IMG/VR virus record: IMGVR_UViG_3300032236_001226
Span: 1-24,654 of that record
Length of the DNA stretch: 24,654 nt
Source: a virus
Reading direction: 5' to 3' (one strand)
Below are positions 10,962-18,670 of the stretch, piece by piece; position 1 is the first letter of the stretch; the number at the start of each line of letters is the position of its first letter. The translations under genes were made by a program, and so were the position numbers. The notes beneath the pieces were generated by a model that ran no database searches, was not told the DNA's origin, and saw only the letters and a program-made list of their open reading frames with translations.

Positions 10962-11117
10962 CTAGGAGAGTGTTACCTCTAAAATAGTAGCTCGTTCAGC
11001 CACTATCTCTAAATAAAAGTTAGCGTATTCCTCGCTAACTACGGGGAGGGTACAAGTAGAGTAGTTGTCCTCACCATAGCGACCTTTAGAGTATGTTTTA
11101 TATGTTAGTGATAGCAT
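10962..11117 (-). CDS. 51-residue hypothetical protein
   Basis: The sequence opens MLSLTYKTYSKGRYGEDNYS and ends ERATILEVTLS; alpha/beta, one cysteine. AAAGGATAG lies upstream. It is the rightmost gene of the minus-strand small-gene block, with the promoter at 11152-11175. Function unknown. Confidence 0.7.
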   Translation of the reverse strand: MLSLTYKTYSKGRYGEDNYSTCTLPVVSEEYANFYLEIVAERATILEVTLS

Positions 11118-11151
11118 TTTTTATCTATCCTTTCTTTTTCCTTATGCCATA

Positions 11152-11175
11152 AGTGTAACATGGGGGACTGACATT
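11152..11175 (-). promoter_or_regulatory. 24-bp TGTCAG promoter, copy 14
   Basis: AATGTCAGT, six bases, TGT, TACACT, with TTGATA 18 nt before the -10. The leader contains GGCATAAGGAAA. Drives 10962-11117 and is the rightmost copy. Confidence 0.74.
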
Positions 11176-11342
11176 TATCAAGTCGCAAAACGGACATATG
11201 GGACAATTTGAAAAAATACTTTGTGGCGTTCATCACATTTTTAGTGGACATTTCTGGAGAAAACGGACATTTCGGGCGCACTATAATTTTTTGATTTTCA
11301 GTTTCAAATGTGAATCATCCATTTTAAAAATCCATTAACATT
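11176..11342. promoter_or_regulatory. non-coding control region with GGACAT repeats
   Basis: No gene is seen. It holds three GGACAT units followed within a few bases by GG (near 11195, 11248 and 11265), CATCACATTT, and a GGGCGCAC stretch. It separates the leftward small-gene block from the rightward gene at 11380. The GGACAT unit also occurs in sites A, C, E and G. Confidence 0.55.
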
Positions 11343-11371
11343 TTGGGTAAAAGTGATTTTTACCCTATAAT
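11343..11371 (+). promoter_or_regulatory. promoter with inverted-repeat operator
   Basis: TTGGGT, a 17-bp spacer, TATAAT. The dyad GGGTAAAA, GTGAT, TTTTACCC (11345-11365) fills the space between the two hexamers, as expected for a repressor operator. The predicted +1 is 2 nt before the ATG at 11380. Confidence 0.62.
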
Positions 11372-11379
11372 TGATCTAT

Positions 11380-11514
11380 ATGGAATCTTGTGAGAAATGT
11401 TGGCGGGATTACAAAGAAACAATTCATACCAATAAAGGTATATTTCACTACTGCGGATTACATACAAAAGAACTTAAAGAAGAGCTACAATCAAAAAACG
11501 AATCTTTTTACTAA
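11380..11514 (+). CDS. 44-residue zinc-finger protein, near-leaderless
   Basis: The sequence opens MESCEKCWRDYKETIHTN and has HYCGLH in the middle, giving C-x2-C, 17 residues, C-x2-H. The rest is a charged helix (TKELKEELQSKNESFY). There is no ribosome-binding site because the message starts about 2 nt before the ATG. It is the only small plus-strand gene here and converges on 11511-12293 with a 4-bp overlap of the two stop regions. A regulatory role is a guess. Confidence 0.68.
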   Translation: MESCEKCWRDYKETIHTNKGIFHYCGLHTKELKEELQSKNESFY

Positions 11515-12293
11515 ATTCCTAGATCAATATCGGTTATATAATAAGTTCCGTAGAAATTTTGAGCAATTCTGCGTGTCAAAATATGATAAAGAACTTGGCG
11601 GGAGACAGAAAGATCAGCAAAATCAAAGGTGTCAAGATAATCTAGTGCAATTTGAGCATCATTTTCATCTATAGCGTGCTTTCCTTGGAGCGGGGATGCA
11701 GAAATCTTGTCAAAAACCTTATTTACAATGCTTAGATCTCTTAAAATTTTGTCGGGAAACCAAGAATCTTCTCCTCTATCTTTTTTTGCTGGATAAATAT
11801 GGCACGGGGAGATAGCAAAAGAACCTTTTGTCCATGCTACATTAGGAAATTTAGTCTTAATATAAGATTCTTCTTCTTCAAACCATTCTATGAGTCTCTC
11901 AACTCGTGGATTTTCAGATTTTAGAGCATTTTTCCATCTTGTATCAGCAATATGCTGTTTTCCATTGCGATTTCTAGCTTGAGAAAAGACGGGAAGTCTA
12001 GAAACTAGATCATTTGCCTTAATTTCAACTCCATTATAAGACTTTCTCTCTATCTGATAATTAACTTCCTCTAGACAGGTTCTCTTTGGCCTAATTTTGC
12101 CCAATTCAGCTAGTTCTGAGTCTGTACATGAAAGGAGATACTCATTTTGAGTATAATGGGCTTCTAGGCCATATGTAAGATGATTTAGACCAGACTTTGG
12201 AATCATGAAAAAATACTTGTCAGTATAAATGTGACATAGATCACTTTCTATGACATAGAAAATATCTTTGCAAACATTACTAATCGGTAGCAT
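11511..12293 (-). CDS. hypothetical 260-residue protein
   Basis: I recognise no family. The N-terminal 70 residues are beta-rich and aromatic (DIFYVIESDLCHIYTDKYFF). The middle is basic and charged (VFSQARNRNGKQHIADTRWK, WFEEEESYIKTKF). The C-terminus is helical with a Tyr-rich end (QNFYGTYYITDIDLGI). It overlaps the 91-residue gene by 14 nt and is the last gene of the lysis-like minus-strand operon. Confidence 0.75.
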   Translation of the reverse strand: MLPISNVCKDIFYVIESDLCHIYTDKYFFMIPKSGLNHLTYGLEAHYTQNEYLLSCTDSELAELGKIRPKRTCLEEVNYQIERKSYNGVEIKANDLVSRLPVFSQARNRNGKQHIADTRWKNALKSENPRVERLIEWFEEEESYIKTKFPNVAWTKGSFAISPCHIYPAKKDRGEDSWFPDKILRDLSIVNKVFDKISASPLQGKHAIDENDAQIALDYLDTFDFADLSVSRQVLYHILTRRIAQNFYGTYYITDIDLGI

Positions 12294-12555
12294 TTGTCAT
12301 ATCTTCTTCAAATAGAGAGTCTTGTAGGTCAGCTTCAGCTGACTGTTTTTCATCTTCAAATATAAATGATGGGGCGGGAGCAAGAACAGTTCCCTGTTCG
12401 TGCAGAGAGGCCAATCCTTTGGCATCTGCACCTAGCTTATCCGCAATAATACTTAGCATATCATAATTACGCATAGACTGTATATACAATGCCCCTAGCA
12501 ATTCTCTTATATTCTCCAGTATGGCTGTATCTATCTCTTCCCCTAAATTACCCAC
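12280..12555 (-). CDS. hypothetical acidic helical protein
   Basis: The protein has 91 residues. The first half is helical (LGEEIDTAILENIRELLGAL, YIQSMRNYDMLSIIADKLG); the second is a flexible acidic tail (FIFEDEKQSAEADLQDSLFEED). It overlaps both neighbours (8 and 14 nt). An assembly or adaptor role would fit the shape, but there is no evidence for it. Confidence 0.75.
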   Translation of the reverse strand: MGNLGEEIDTAILENIRELLGALYIQSMRNYDMLSIIADKLGADAKGLASLHEQGTVLAPAPSFIFEDEKQSAEADLQDSLFEEDMTNATD

Positions 12556-12793
12556 CTATAATCTCCTTTGTTATATGATCCCACTTATTGCCTTCCATTC
12601 CCGCCGAATTATTTATGAGTAAATCTCCATTTTCGGCGGTATTCAAATACATCCAGGCAACAGGGCGATCTAATTCCACTTTGCCCGCATATATATGATC
12701 AAGACCAGATTTGATATGGATCAATATGGCGAAGTTTTCTTCTTTCTCATCGTGCGGCTCAATATAAGCCCGCTCTATATATACTTTTGCCAT
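12548..12793 (-). CDS. hypothetical beta-rich protein
   Basis: The protein has 81 residues (MAKVYIERAYIEPHDEKEEN...). Alternating strands (FAILIHIKSGLDHIYAGKVE) suggest a small beta protein. AGTAGGATT lies before the ATG, 29 nt after the stop of the hydrolase gene. Function unknown. Confidence 0.74.
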   Translation of the reverse strand: MAKVYIERAYIEPHDEKEENFAILIHIKSGLDHIYAGKVELDRPVAWMYLNTAENGDLLINNSAGMEGNKWDHITKEIIGG

Positions 12794-12822
12794 AATTTCT
12801 TTTTAATCCTACTTTTTTCGGC

Positions 12823-13305
12823 TCACTGATAAATTAATCGTTCAGCTAAGTCGCCAGGGGTCACAGTATGGTCAGGCATACCAGTTAAATCAATCCCAGC
12901 GTCCCTATAAGCCAATGAAACCAATTCTGAGCAGATCAGTCCGTGCTTCATGGCAAGGTGCTCAAAAAGGCGTGTGTTCGCTAAAAACTTAAGTCCAATT
13001 ATTCTGAGAAGAATATTTCCAATATCTAAGAAGCCATATGGCTGACCCACAAAATGGTGTGCTGCAGCAACAATCTTGCCCCTAGTATTATCATCAATAT
13101 TTTCATGCTGATTCCAAGCAATTTTAGGATATTGATTTGCAAGAGAAATAACTACTCCTGTCGGACGAGCCTCAATTATTTGGCCGTCACCAATATATAT
13201 GAATGCATGATTCCATCTTGAGATTGTTCCAAATTGAATTAGCTTTGCAGCCCATCCACTTGTTCTAACAACTCCGTAGTCTCCAGGCTTTGGTTCATAC
13301 GACAT
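12823..13305 (-). CDS. permuted NlpC/P60 (YiiX-like) hydrolase
   Basis: The protein has 160 residues. Motifs appear in the circularly permuted papain-like order: RWNHAFIYIG with H33, IIEARPTG with E45, and GLICSELVSLAYRDAG with C125 as probable nucleophile. The N-terminal PKPGDYGVV is also typical. Members cleave peptide or amide bonds, often in peptidoglycan or lipids. It lies two genes after a secreted transglycosylase, so a peptidoglycan endopeptidase in lysis is the likely role. No signal peptide. It overlaps the upstream gene by 11 nt. Confidence 0.82.
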   Translation of the reverse strand: MSYEPKPGDYGVVRTSGWAAKLIQFGTISRWNHAFIYIGDGQIIEARPTGVVISLANQYPKIAWNQHENIDDNTRGKIVAAAHHFVGQPYGFLDIGNILLRIIGLKFLANTRLFEHLAMKHGLICSELVSLAYRDAGIDLTGMPDHTVTPGDLAERLIYQ

Positions 13306-13540
13306 TTTCTACCTCTGTTATTCTCTGAATTAAATTTTGATAAAGTTGTAAGCCAGCGATTTGCTTATACCCACATGCTGTACAGTATAGCATGACTTTA
13401 TTATCCTTTTCGGTATGCATTAGCCAGTAAACTGCTTGTCCACCAGGAACAAAGTCGCTCTCATGATTGGGACAGGCGAGAGGTTTTACCCTGCCCGCCT
13501 GTGCCAAGTTATAGTATTTTGAAAAGACTTGAATTAGCAT
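13295..13540 (-). CDS. small zinc-ribbon-like protein
   Basis: The protein has 81 residues. A C-x2-H (CPNH, residues 23-26) and a C-x2-C (CTAC, 53-56) flank beta strands (AVYWLMHTEKDNKVMLYC), a single zinc ribbon of a type common in phage structural or lysis regions. It overlaps both neighbours (7 and 11 nt). Function unknown. Confidence 0.78.
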   Translation of the reverse strand: MLIQVFSKYYNLAQAGRVKPLACPNHESDFVPGGQAVYWLMHTEKDNKVMLYCTACGYKQIAGLQLYQNLIQRITEVENVV

Positions 13541-14223
13541 TCTAGTGCTATGTTCGCCTTCTTGAATACAGATTCAACATATTGCAAGACCGTAGGGTTG
13601 CCAGGAACATGCTTTGACCATAGTCTAACATTATTTGCACGGCTTGGTAGTAAATGTGCTGCCACTGCCTTATCCCAACTTCCATACTTCTTGTAAGATG
13701 ACTGAAGTTCAGAAATCATTCTGCTATCCTGAACCCAAGCTGGAGCCTTGCACGGATTCTTGTAACCCATGTAGTTGTTCCATGTTGATCGCATGTATTG
13801 ATAAGCTCCACATGCACTGCTTGAATAAGAGTGACGAGTATACGACCCTGCTCCACCAGTTTCCTGGGCTTTGATCGCATTCGCCAGTCTTGATATGATT
13901 ACCCGCTTGTCTACTCTTGATGCTAAATTTAGCTTTACGCTATATGCGGGCATTAAAAAATTGTTTCTAGTGGTAAGATCATTAATAAAATAAAGTGTCT
14001 TATGCTTTATCTTTACTTTATTATTAATATATTTATTATATATAATATCTTTTATATTAACTAAGTTAACATATTTATTAATATATAATATATTACTATT
14101 ATACACAATTGTTTCTGCCTGTAGTGCATTTGCGGTATTATTTCCACTAATAAATAGTGTGAGAATAGTCACACATACCATAAACCACACTGTTCTTATC
14201 CTTGTTTTGTTCTCATTGTTCAT
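13534..14223 (-). CDS. secreted lytic transglycosylase-like lysin
   Basis: The protein has 229 residues from MNNENKTRIRTVWFMV; the ATG at 14223 has a near-perfect AAGGAGGT. Residues 1-33 form a Sec signal peptide ending TANA. Residues 34-105 are an Asn/Tyr/Ile/Lys-rich stretch encoded by extremely AT-rich DNA. Residues 110-205 are lysozyme-like: AIKAQETGG with E121 as probable catalytic acid, SACGAYQYMRSTWNNYMGY, then AVAAHLLP. This fold cleaves the glycan strand of peptidoglycan. It heads the minus-strand lysis-like operon. Confidence 0.83.
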   Translation of the reverse strand: MNNENKTRIRTVWFMVCVTILTLFISGNNTANALQAETIVYNSNILYINKYVNLVNIKDIIYNKYINNKVKIKHKTLYFINDLTTRNNFLMPAYSVKLNLASRVDKRVIISRLANAIKAQETGGAGSYTRHSYSSSACGAYQYMRSTWNNYMGYKNPCKAPAWVQDSRMISELQSSYKKYGSWDKAVAAHLLPSRANNVRLWSKHVPGNPTVLQYVESVFKKANIALEC

Positions 14224-14246
14224 TTTGAACCTCCTTGAGGAAAGAG

Positions 14247-14302
14247 TAGTAAAATCTATCGTACCATGATACAATAAGAAAAACAAGCGAATAGGATAAT
14301 TT
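14247..14302. promoter_or_regulatory. divergent overlapping promoters
   Basis: Leftward: TTGTTT (14286-14281), 17-bp spacer, TACGAT (14263-14258), serving the transglycosylase operon. Rightward: extended -10 TGATACAAT (14267-14275) with +1 near 14282, serving the gene at 14303. The two overlap, so use of one may hinder the other. Confidence 0.58.
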
Positions 14303-15304
14303 GTGCTTAAAATCTCATTTACAGGTGCTCCAGAATTTATGGATCGTAATGTTGGTTTTGGTGAAGCTTCCTGGCAAATCTTTGAAGAATTTAAGAAAAA
14401 TGATTTAGAGCCGCTTGTAAAATCAAAAGAAGCAAATATTGGAATTTCATTTCACCACCCAAATAGATATACATTTGAAGACAATCAATACAAAATTGGT
14501 TATACTCCCTGGGAATCAACTGGAATTTTCCCTAGCTGGAAAAAGCCGTTAGAAAATATTCAAGAACTTTGGACAACTTCTGAATGGTGTGCTAATATGT
14601 TTGCACAGCATACCAATAAGCCTATATTTGTATATCAGCATGGAATATTGGATGATTGGATTCCTGTTAAGAGAGAACTCAATCCTTCCCGCCCTTTCAG
14701 GTTCTTGCATATTGGAGAACCATTTCATAGAAAAGATGGACAATCAGTAGTTGATGCTTTTATAGAACTATTTGGCGACGATCCAAATTACGAACTAATT
14801 TTAAAATGCACTGGAATGAACACAACTAGAATTTTTGATAAAGAGACAGGTCATGTAAAAGGTTCCCCTGGAGCATTTTATCCAAATATAAAGACTATTG
14901 AATCTATGTTGTCTACAGAGCAAATGAACGGGCTTTATGACCTATGTGATGTTTTTGTATATCCATCATGGGGTGAAGGATTTGGTTTTAACCCTTTACA
15001 AGCTATGGCAAAGGGGATTCCCGCAATTTCCACTTATGAGTGGGCTCCATACAAAAAGTATATAACTGCTCCGCTGAACTCAACTAATGTTCCTTCCCCT
15101 TGGCCGATTACTCATCCTGGCTTGATGATGAAACCAGATTATTTTCAACTGAAATTTTATATGAAAGATGTAGCTGAAAACTATGAAAAATATAGTGATC
15201 TTGCTTACACTAATTCTTTTCTTATACATAAAGATTTTAACTGGAATAAAGTTTCTAAACCAGCCATTGATAGGCTTAAAAAAATTCAAAAAGCTAATTT
15301 TTAA
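14303..15304 (+). CDS. GT4-type (GT-B fold) glycosyltransferase
   Basis: The protein has 333 residues with a GTG start and AGGAT upstream. The N-terminal domain holds ITSFTGAP-like MLKISFTGAPEFMDRNVGFG and YTPWEST, ELWTTSEWCANMF segments. The C-terminal nucleotide-sugar domain includes FLHIGEPFHRKDGQ (about 134-147) and the GEGFGFNPLQAMAKGIPAIS signature (about 224-243). It should move a sugar from a nucleotide donor; acceptor unknown (virion protein, DNA or cell surface). First gene of the rightward cluster. Confidence 0.86.
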   Translation: MLKISFTGAPEFMDRNVGFGEASWQIFEEFKKNDLEPLVKSKEANIGISFHHPNRYTFEDNQYKIGYTPWESTGIFPSWKKPLENIQELWTTSEWCANMFAQHTNKPIFVYQHGILDDWIPVKRELNPSRPFRFLHIGEPFHRKDGQSVVDAFIELFGDDPNYELILKCTGMNTTRIFDKETGHVKGSPGAFYPNIKTIESMLSTEQMNGLYDLCDVFVYPSWGEGFGFNPLQAMAKGIPAISTYEWAPYKKYITAPLNSTNVPSPWPITHPGLMMKPDYFQLKFYMKDVAENYEKYSDLAYTNSFLIHKDFNWNKVSKPAIDRLKKIQKANF

Positions 15305-15314
15305 AAAATAAATG

Positions 15315-15323
15315 TGGTACACT
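15315..15323 (+). promoter_or_regulatory. extended -10 promoter of the reductase gene
   Basis: TGG then TACACT; predicted +1 near 15330, leaving a 25-nt leader with AAGGAG. TGGTAYACTTA is shared with the fibre gene promoter at 19239. Confidence 0.55.
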
Positions 15324-15354
15324 TAATCTCTATTCTAAAAATCCAAGGAGCAAC

Positions 15355-17289
15355 ATGTCTAATACAATTGAAAATCCATACGAAAACTTTATTGCACTCT
15401 CACGCTACGCCCGCTGGCTAGAAGATGAGAATCGCCGTGAGACATGGGGTGAAACAGTAGACCGCTACTTTAACTTTATGGTTATTCAATTGCGTGAAAA
15501 ACATGGATATGTTCCAAGTGATGAGCTTCTGGCAGAACTTCGTGATGCAGTATTTAATCGCAATGTAATGCCTTCAATGCGTTCTGTTATGACCGCTGGT
15601 GCAGCATTAGAACGTGAAAATGTTTCTGGATATAATTGTGCGTTTCTTCCAGTTGATAATGCTCGTTCATTTGATGAAGCAATGTATATCCTTATGTGTG
15701 GTACTGGAGTTGGATTCTCTGTTGAGTATAAGTACATCAATAAGCTTCCCGCCCTTCCAGAAAAGCTTGAGAAGACAGATACAGTTGTAATTGTTGGAGA
15801 TTCTAAAGAAGGTTGGGCAAAAGCTTACCGTGAACTTCTAGGATTGCTATGGGCTGGACAAATTCCTCAGATTGATATCAGCAAGGTTCGCCCTTCAGGT
15901 GCACGTCTTAAAACAATGGGCGGAAGATCATCTGGTCCACAACCATTGGTAAATCTATTTGATTTTACAATTCAGGTATTTAAGGGAGCATTAGGTCGTC
16001 AATTAAAGCCAATTGAATGCCATGATATTATGTGTAAGATTGGCGAAGTTGTTGTAGTTGGTGGAGTACGCCGCTCTGCAATGATTTCACTTTCAAATAT
16101 TAACGATATTGAAATGGCACAGGCAAAGGCTGGTAATTGGTGGGAGTCAAACTCACAACGTGCACTTTCAAATAATTCTGTTGCTTATTCTCGCAAACCA
16201 GAGATGGCTCAGTTTATAGCAGAATGGAAATCACTTTATGATTCAAAGTCGGGCGAAAGAGGTATCTACAATGTGGCAGCAGCCCAAAAGCAAGCAGCCA
16301 AATATGGAAGAAGAGATCCAGATATTCACTATGGAACTAACCCTTGCTCAGAAATTATCTTACGTCCTTACCAGTTTTGTAATCTTTCAGAAGTCGTACT
16401 TCGTGAAAAAGATACAATTGAAGATGTTACAAATAAAGTACGCCTTGCATCTATTCTAGGAACATGGCAATCAACACTTACTGACTTTAAGTATATCCGT
16501 AAGATTTGGAAAGATAATACTGAAGAAGAGCGTCTGCTTGGAGTTTCACTTACTGGTCAGTTTGGTCATAAGTTCTTTTCTGGACAAGAAGGATTAGATA
16601 AGCTTGGCGATATTCTTTCTCATCTTCGTCAATGGGCAGTGGATATGAATATTGAAGAGGCAGCGAAAATTGGGATTCCCGCCTCAGCAGCAGTAACTTG
16701 TGTTAAGCCTTCAGGCACAGTATCCCAATTGGTCGGGGTGAGTTCAGGAATGCATGCATGGCATTCAGATTACTATATTCGTACAGTTCGTGGGGATAAG
16801 AAAGATCCAATTTCAAACTTCCTAAAGGATTCTGGAATTCCAACTGAAGATGATGTAATGAAGCCAAATGATACTTATGTGTTTTCATTTCCAGTAAAAG
16901 CTCCAAAGCACGCAATCACCAGAGATAAGCTTACGGCTATCCAGCAACTTGAAGTTTGGCTAACATATCAGCGTTATTGGTGTGAGCATAAGCCTTCTAT
17001 TACTGTTTCCGTAAAGGAAGATGAGTGGATGGAAGTAGGAGCATGGGTATACAAGCACTTTGATGAAGTTTCAGGAATTTCATTTCTCCCATATTCTGAG
17101 CACTCATATGTTCAGGCTCCATATCAAGAAATTGATAAAGATGCTTACGAAGAGCTATTGGCAAAAATGCCAAAATCAATTAATTGGGCTGCATTATCAA
17201 TGTATGAGCTTGAAGATACTACAACTGGAACCCAGGCATTAGCCTGTGTATCAGGTGAGTGCGAAATTGTAGATATTGGTAAGAACTGA
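15355..17289 (+). CDS. nrdJ: adenosylcobalamin-dependent ribonucleotide reductase, class II monomeric
   Basis: The protein has 644 residues. It makes deoxyribonucleotides for phage DNA synthesis using B12. Visible motifs: NVMPSMR (70-76); SGYNC with C94; GGVRRSAM (236-243); NPCSE at 329-333 with C331 as thiyl-radical cysteine and E333; FCNLSE with C342, the redox partner of C94; VKPSGTVSQL and SGMHAWHS further on; and C631/C636 (CVSGEC) near the C-terminus for reduction. The spacing matches Lactobacillus RTPR (119, 408, 419, 731/736 from memory), which is about 95 residues longer, so this is a compact form. Strong AAGGAG before the ATG. Confidence 0.92.
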   Translation: MSNTIENPYENFIALSRYARWLEDENRRETWGETVDRYFNFMVIQLREKHGYVPSDELLAELRDAVFNRNVMPSMRSVMTAGAALERENVSGYNCAFLPVDNARSFDEAMYILMCGTGVGFSVEYKYINKLPALPEKLEKTDTVVIVGDSKEGWAKAYRELLGLLWAGQIPQIDISKVRPSGARLKTMGGRSSGPQPLVNLFDFTIQVFKGALGRQLKPIECHDIMCKIGEVVVVGGVRRSAMISLSNINDIEMAQAKAGNWWESNSQRALSNNSVAYSRKPEMAQFIAEWKSLYDSKSGERGIYNVAAAQKQAAKYGRRDPDIHYGTNPCSEIILRPYQFCNLSEVVLREKDTIEDVTNKVRLASILGTWQSTLTDFKYIRKIWKDNTEEERLLGVSLTGQFGHKFFSGQEGLDKLGDILSHLRQWAVDMNIEEAAKIGIPASAAVTCVKPSGTVSQLVGVSSGMHAWHSDYYIRTVRGDKKDPISNFLKDSGIPTEDDVMKPNDTYVFSFPVKAPKHAITRDKLTAIQQLEVWLTYQRYWCEHKPSITVSVKEDEWMEVGAWVYKHFDEVSGISFLPYSEHSYVQAPYQEIDKDAYEELLAKMPKSINWAALSMYELEDTTTGTQALACVSGECEIVDIGKN

Positions 17290-17295
17290 TAAAAT
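17287..17295 (+). promoter_or_regulatory. extended -10 promoter, leaderless geometry
   Basis: TGA then TAAAAT; the predicted +1 is the A of the ATG at 17302. The TGA is also the stop codon of the reductase gene. No -35 is evident. Confidence 0.45.
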
Positions 17296-17301
17296 ACATA
17301 T

Positions 17302-17646
17302 ATGGCAATCTACGAGACTAATTATGAAATTGTTCAAGGTGATACTTGGGAAATTACAGTACCAGTAACTGACCTTTCAGGTGCTCCCGTCACAAATCTT
17401 ACTGGGTATACTTTTGATGTTCAGGTAAGAGACAAAGAAGGCGGACATATTCTTTGTGCAGAAGCAACACTTGGAAATGGAGTCACAGCAAGCTCGGGCA
17501 ACATTATAGTTTCCTTTACTCCAGATCAAACAAGTAATTTTAATTTGCCAAAATCTGTTTATCAAATTCAAGCAATTTATCCAAACCTTAAGAGAAAAAC
17601 CCTTCAGGTTGGTTGGATACAAGTTCATCCAGCAATTATCCAATAG
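17302..17646 (+). CDS. small beta-sandwich tail-type protein (BppU-N/Ig-like)
   Basis: The protein has 114 residues: YEIVQGDTWEITVPVTDLSG at the start, then NLTGYTFDVQVRDKEGG and YQIQAIYPN. A QGDT opening followed by LTGYTF and alternating strands resembles the N-terminal domain of baseplate BppU-like and related phage proteins. It may be a fibre-attachment or decoration protein. Its ATG lacks a clear ribosome-binding site. Confidence 0.6.
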   Translation: MAIYETNYEIVQGDTWEITVPVTDLSGAPVTNLTGYTFDVQVRDKEGGHILCAEATLGNGVTASSGNIIVSFTPDQTSNFNLPKSVYQIQAIYPNLKRKTLQVGWIQVHPAIIQ

Positions 17647-17656
17647 AAAGAAAAAT

Positions 17657-18670
17657 ATGAATCTAGTCCAAAAAGCTGTAGAAGCTGGTGGAAAGCTGGC
17701 TCCTCTTGTCATACATAAAAATACAACTGCTGGAACTGGACTAATGAATCCATCTATATTTATAGATGATGATGGAGATATTTTAGTAAATCTTCGCCAT
17801 ACAAACTACACACTATTTCATTCAGAAAATAATCAAATGTTTCCTTCAAGATGGGGACCATTATCATATTTACATCCAGAAAAAGATCCAAAGCTTGGAA
17901 CCACTAATTATCTTTTAAGATTAGATAAAGACCTTAAGATGATTAATCATACTGTAATTGATACTTCTGCTCTTGATGTCCCGCCCGTTTGGGAGTTTGT
18001 TGGTTTAGAAGATGCCAGATTAGTTAAGTGGGATGGAAAATATTATACTATTGGTGTGCGTCGTGATGTAAAACCAAGCGGCGAAGGTCGCATGGAACTA
18101 TGTGAAATTGAAATTGATAAAGATAATTGGATTGTTAAAGAAATATCAAGAATTCGTATACCAGCTCCAGGTGCTGATATTTCATATTGCGAAAAGAATT
18201 GGTATCCAATTATAGATAAGCCATATCATTTTGTTAAATGGACTTCTCCTACTGAAATCGTAAAAACATATCCTGAGCTTCCCGCCCGATGTGAACAAGT
18301 TTCTCTTAATAAAACAGACATACCTTTTGTAGCAGATCAAAGGGGCGGGTCACAATTGATTCCTTGGGGAGACTACTATATTTGTATAACACATGAAGTA
18401 AATCTATTTAGTAATTATTTAAGTCAAAAAGATGGATATTATAGGCACAGATTGTGCGTATGGGATAAAGAATATAATCTAATTGGTATTTCTCCAGAAA
18501 AGTTTTCCTTCTTAGATGCTAGAATTGAATTTGTAGCTGGTATTGCTGAATATGATAATAGCCTTTTAATATCATTTGGATTTCAAGATAATGCTGCTTT
18601 TGTTTTAAAAACACCAGACACAGTGGTAGATGAAATGATTCAGGAGGCATTAAATCATGGCAAGAATTGA
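17657..18670 (+). CDS. GH130/GH43-like five-bladed-propeller glycosidase or phosphorylase
   Basis: The protein has 337 residues from MNLVQKAVEAGG; the ATG at 17657 follows AGAAAG and is preferred over an upstream TTG inside the previous gene. Motifs: GLMNPSIF (28-35), NLRHTNY (45-51), FVGLEDARLVKWDGKYYT (114-131), the typical G-[IL]-E-D-x-R of GH130-type enzymes, then ADISYCEKNW. Such enzymes act on mannosides or related sugars. The partner gene downstream overlaps by 14 nt. Exact substrate unknown; a sugar-transfer role is also possible. Confidence 0.74.
   Translation: MNLVQKAVEAGGKLAPLVIHKNTTAGTGLMNPSIFIDDDGDILVNLRHTNYTLFHSENNQMFPSRWGPLSYLHPEKDPKLGTTNYLLRLDKDLKMINHTVIDTSALDVPPVWEFVGLEDARLVKWDGKYYTIGVRRDVKPSGEGRMELCEIEIDKDNWIVKEISRIRIPAPGADISYCEKNWYPIIDKPYHFVKWTSPTEIVKTYPELPARCEQVSLNKTDIPFVADQRGGSQLIPWGDYYICITHEVNLFSNYLSQKDGYYRHRLCVWDKEYNLIGISPEKFSFLDARIEFVAGIAEYDNSLLISFGFQDNAAFVLKTPDTVVDEMIQEALNHGKN

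Noticed and set aside
13534-14286. Transglycosylase start 21 codons upstream at 14286
   Set aside because: It would cross the predicted promoter and lacks a ribosome-binding site, whereas the ATG at 14223 has AAGGAGGT and begins a proper signal peptide.
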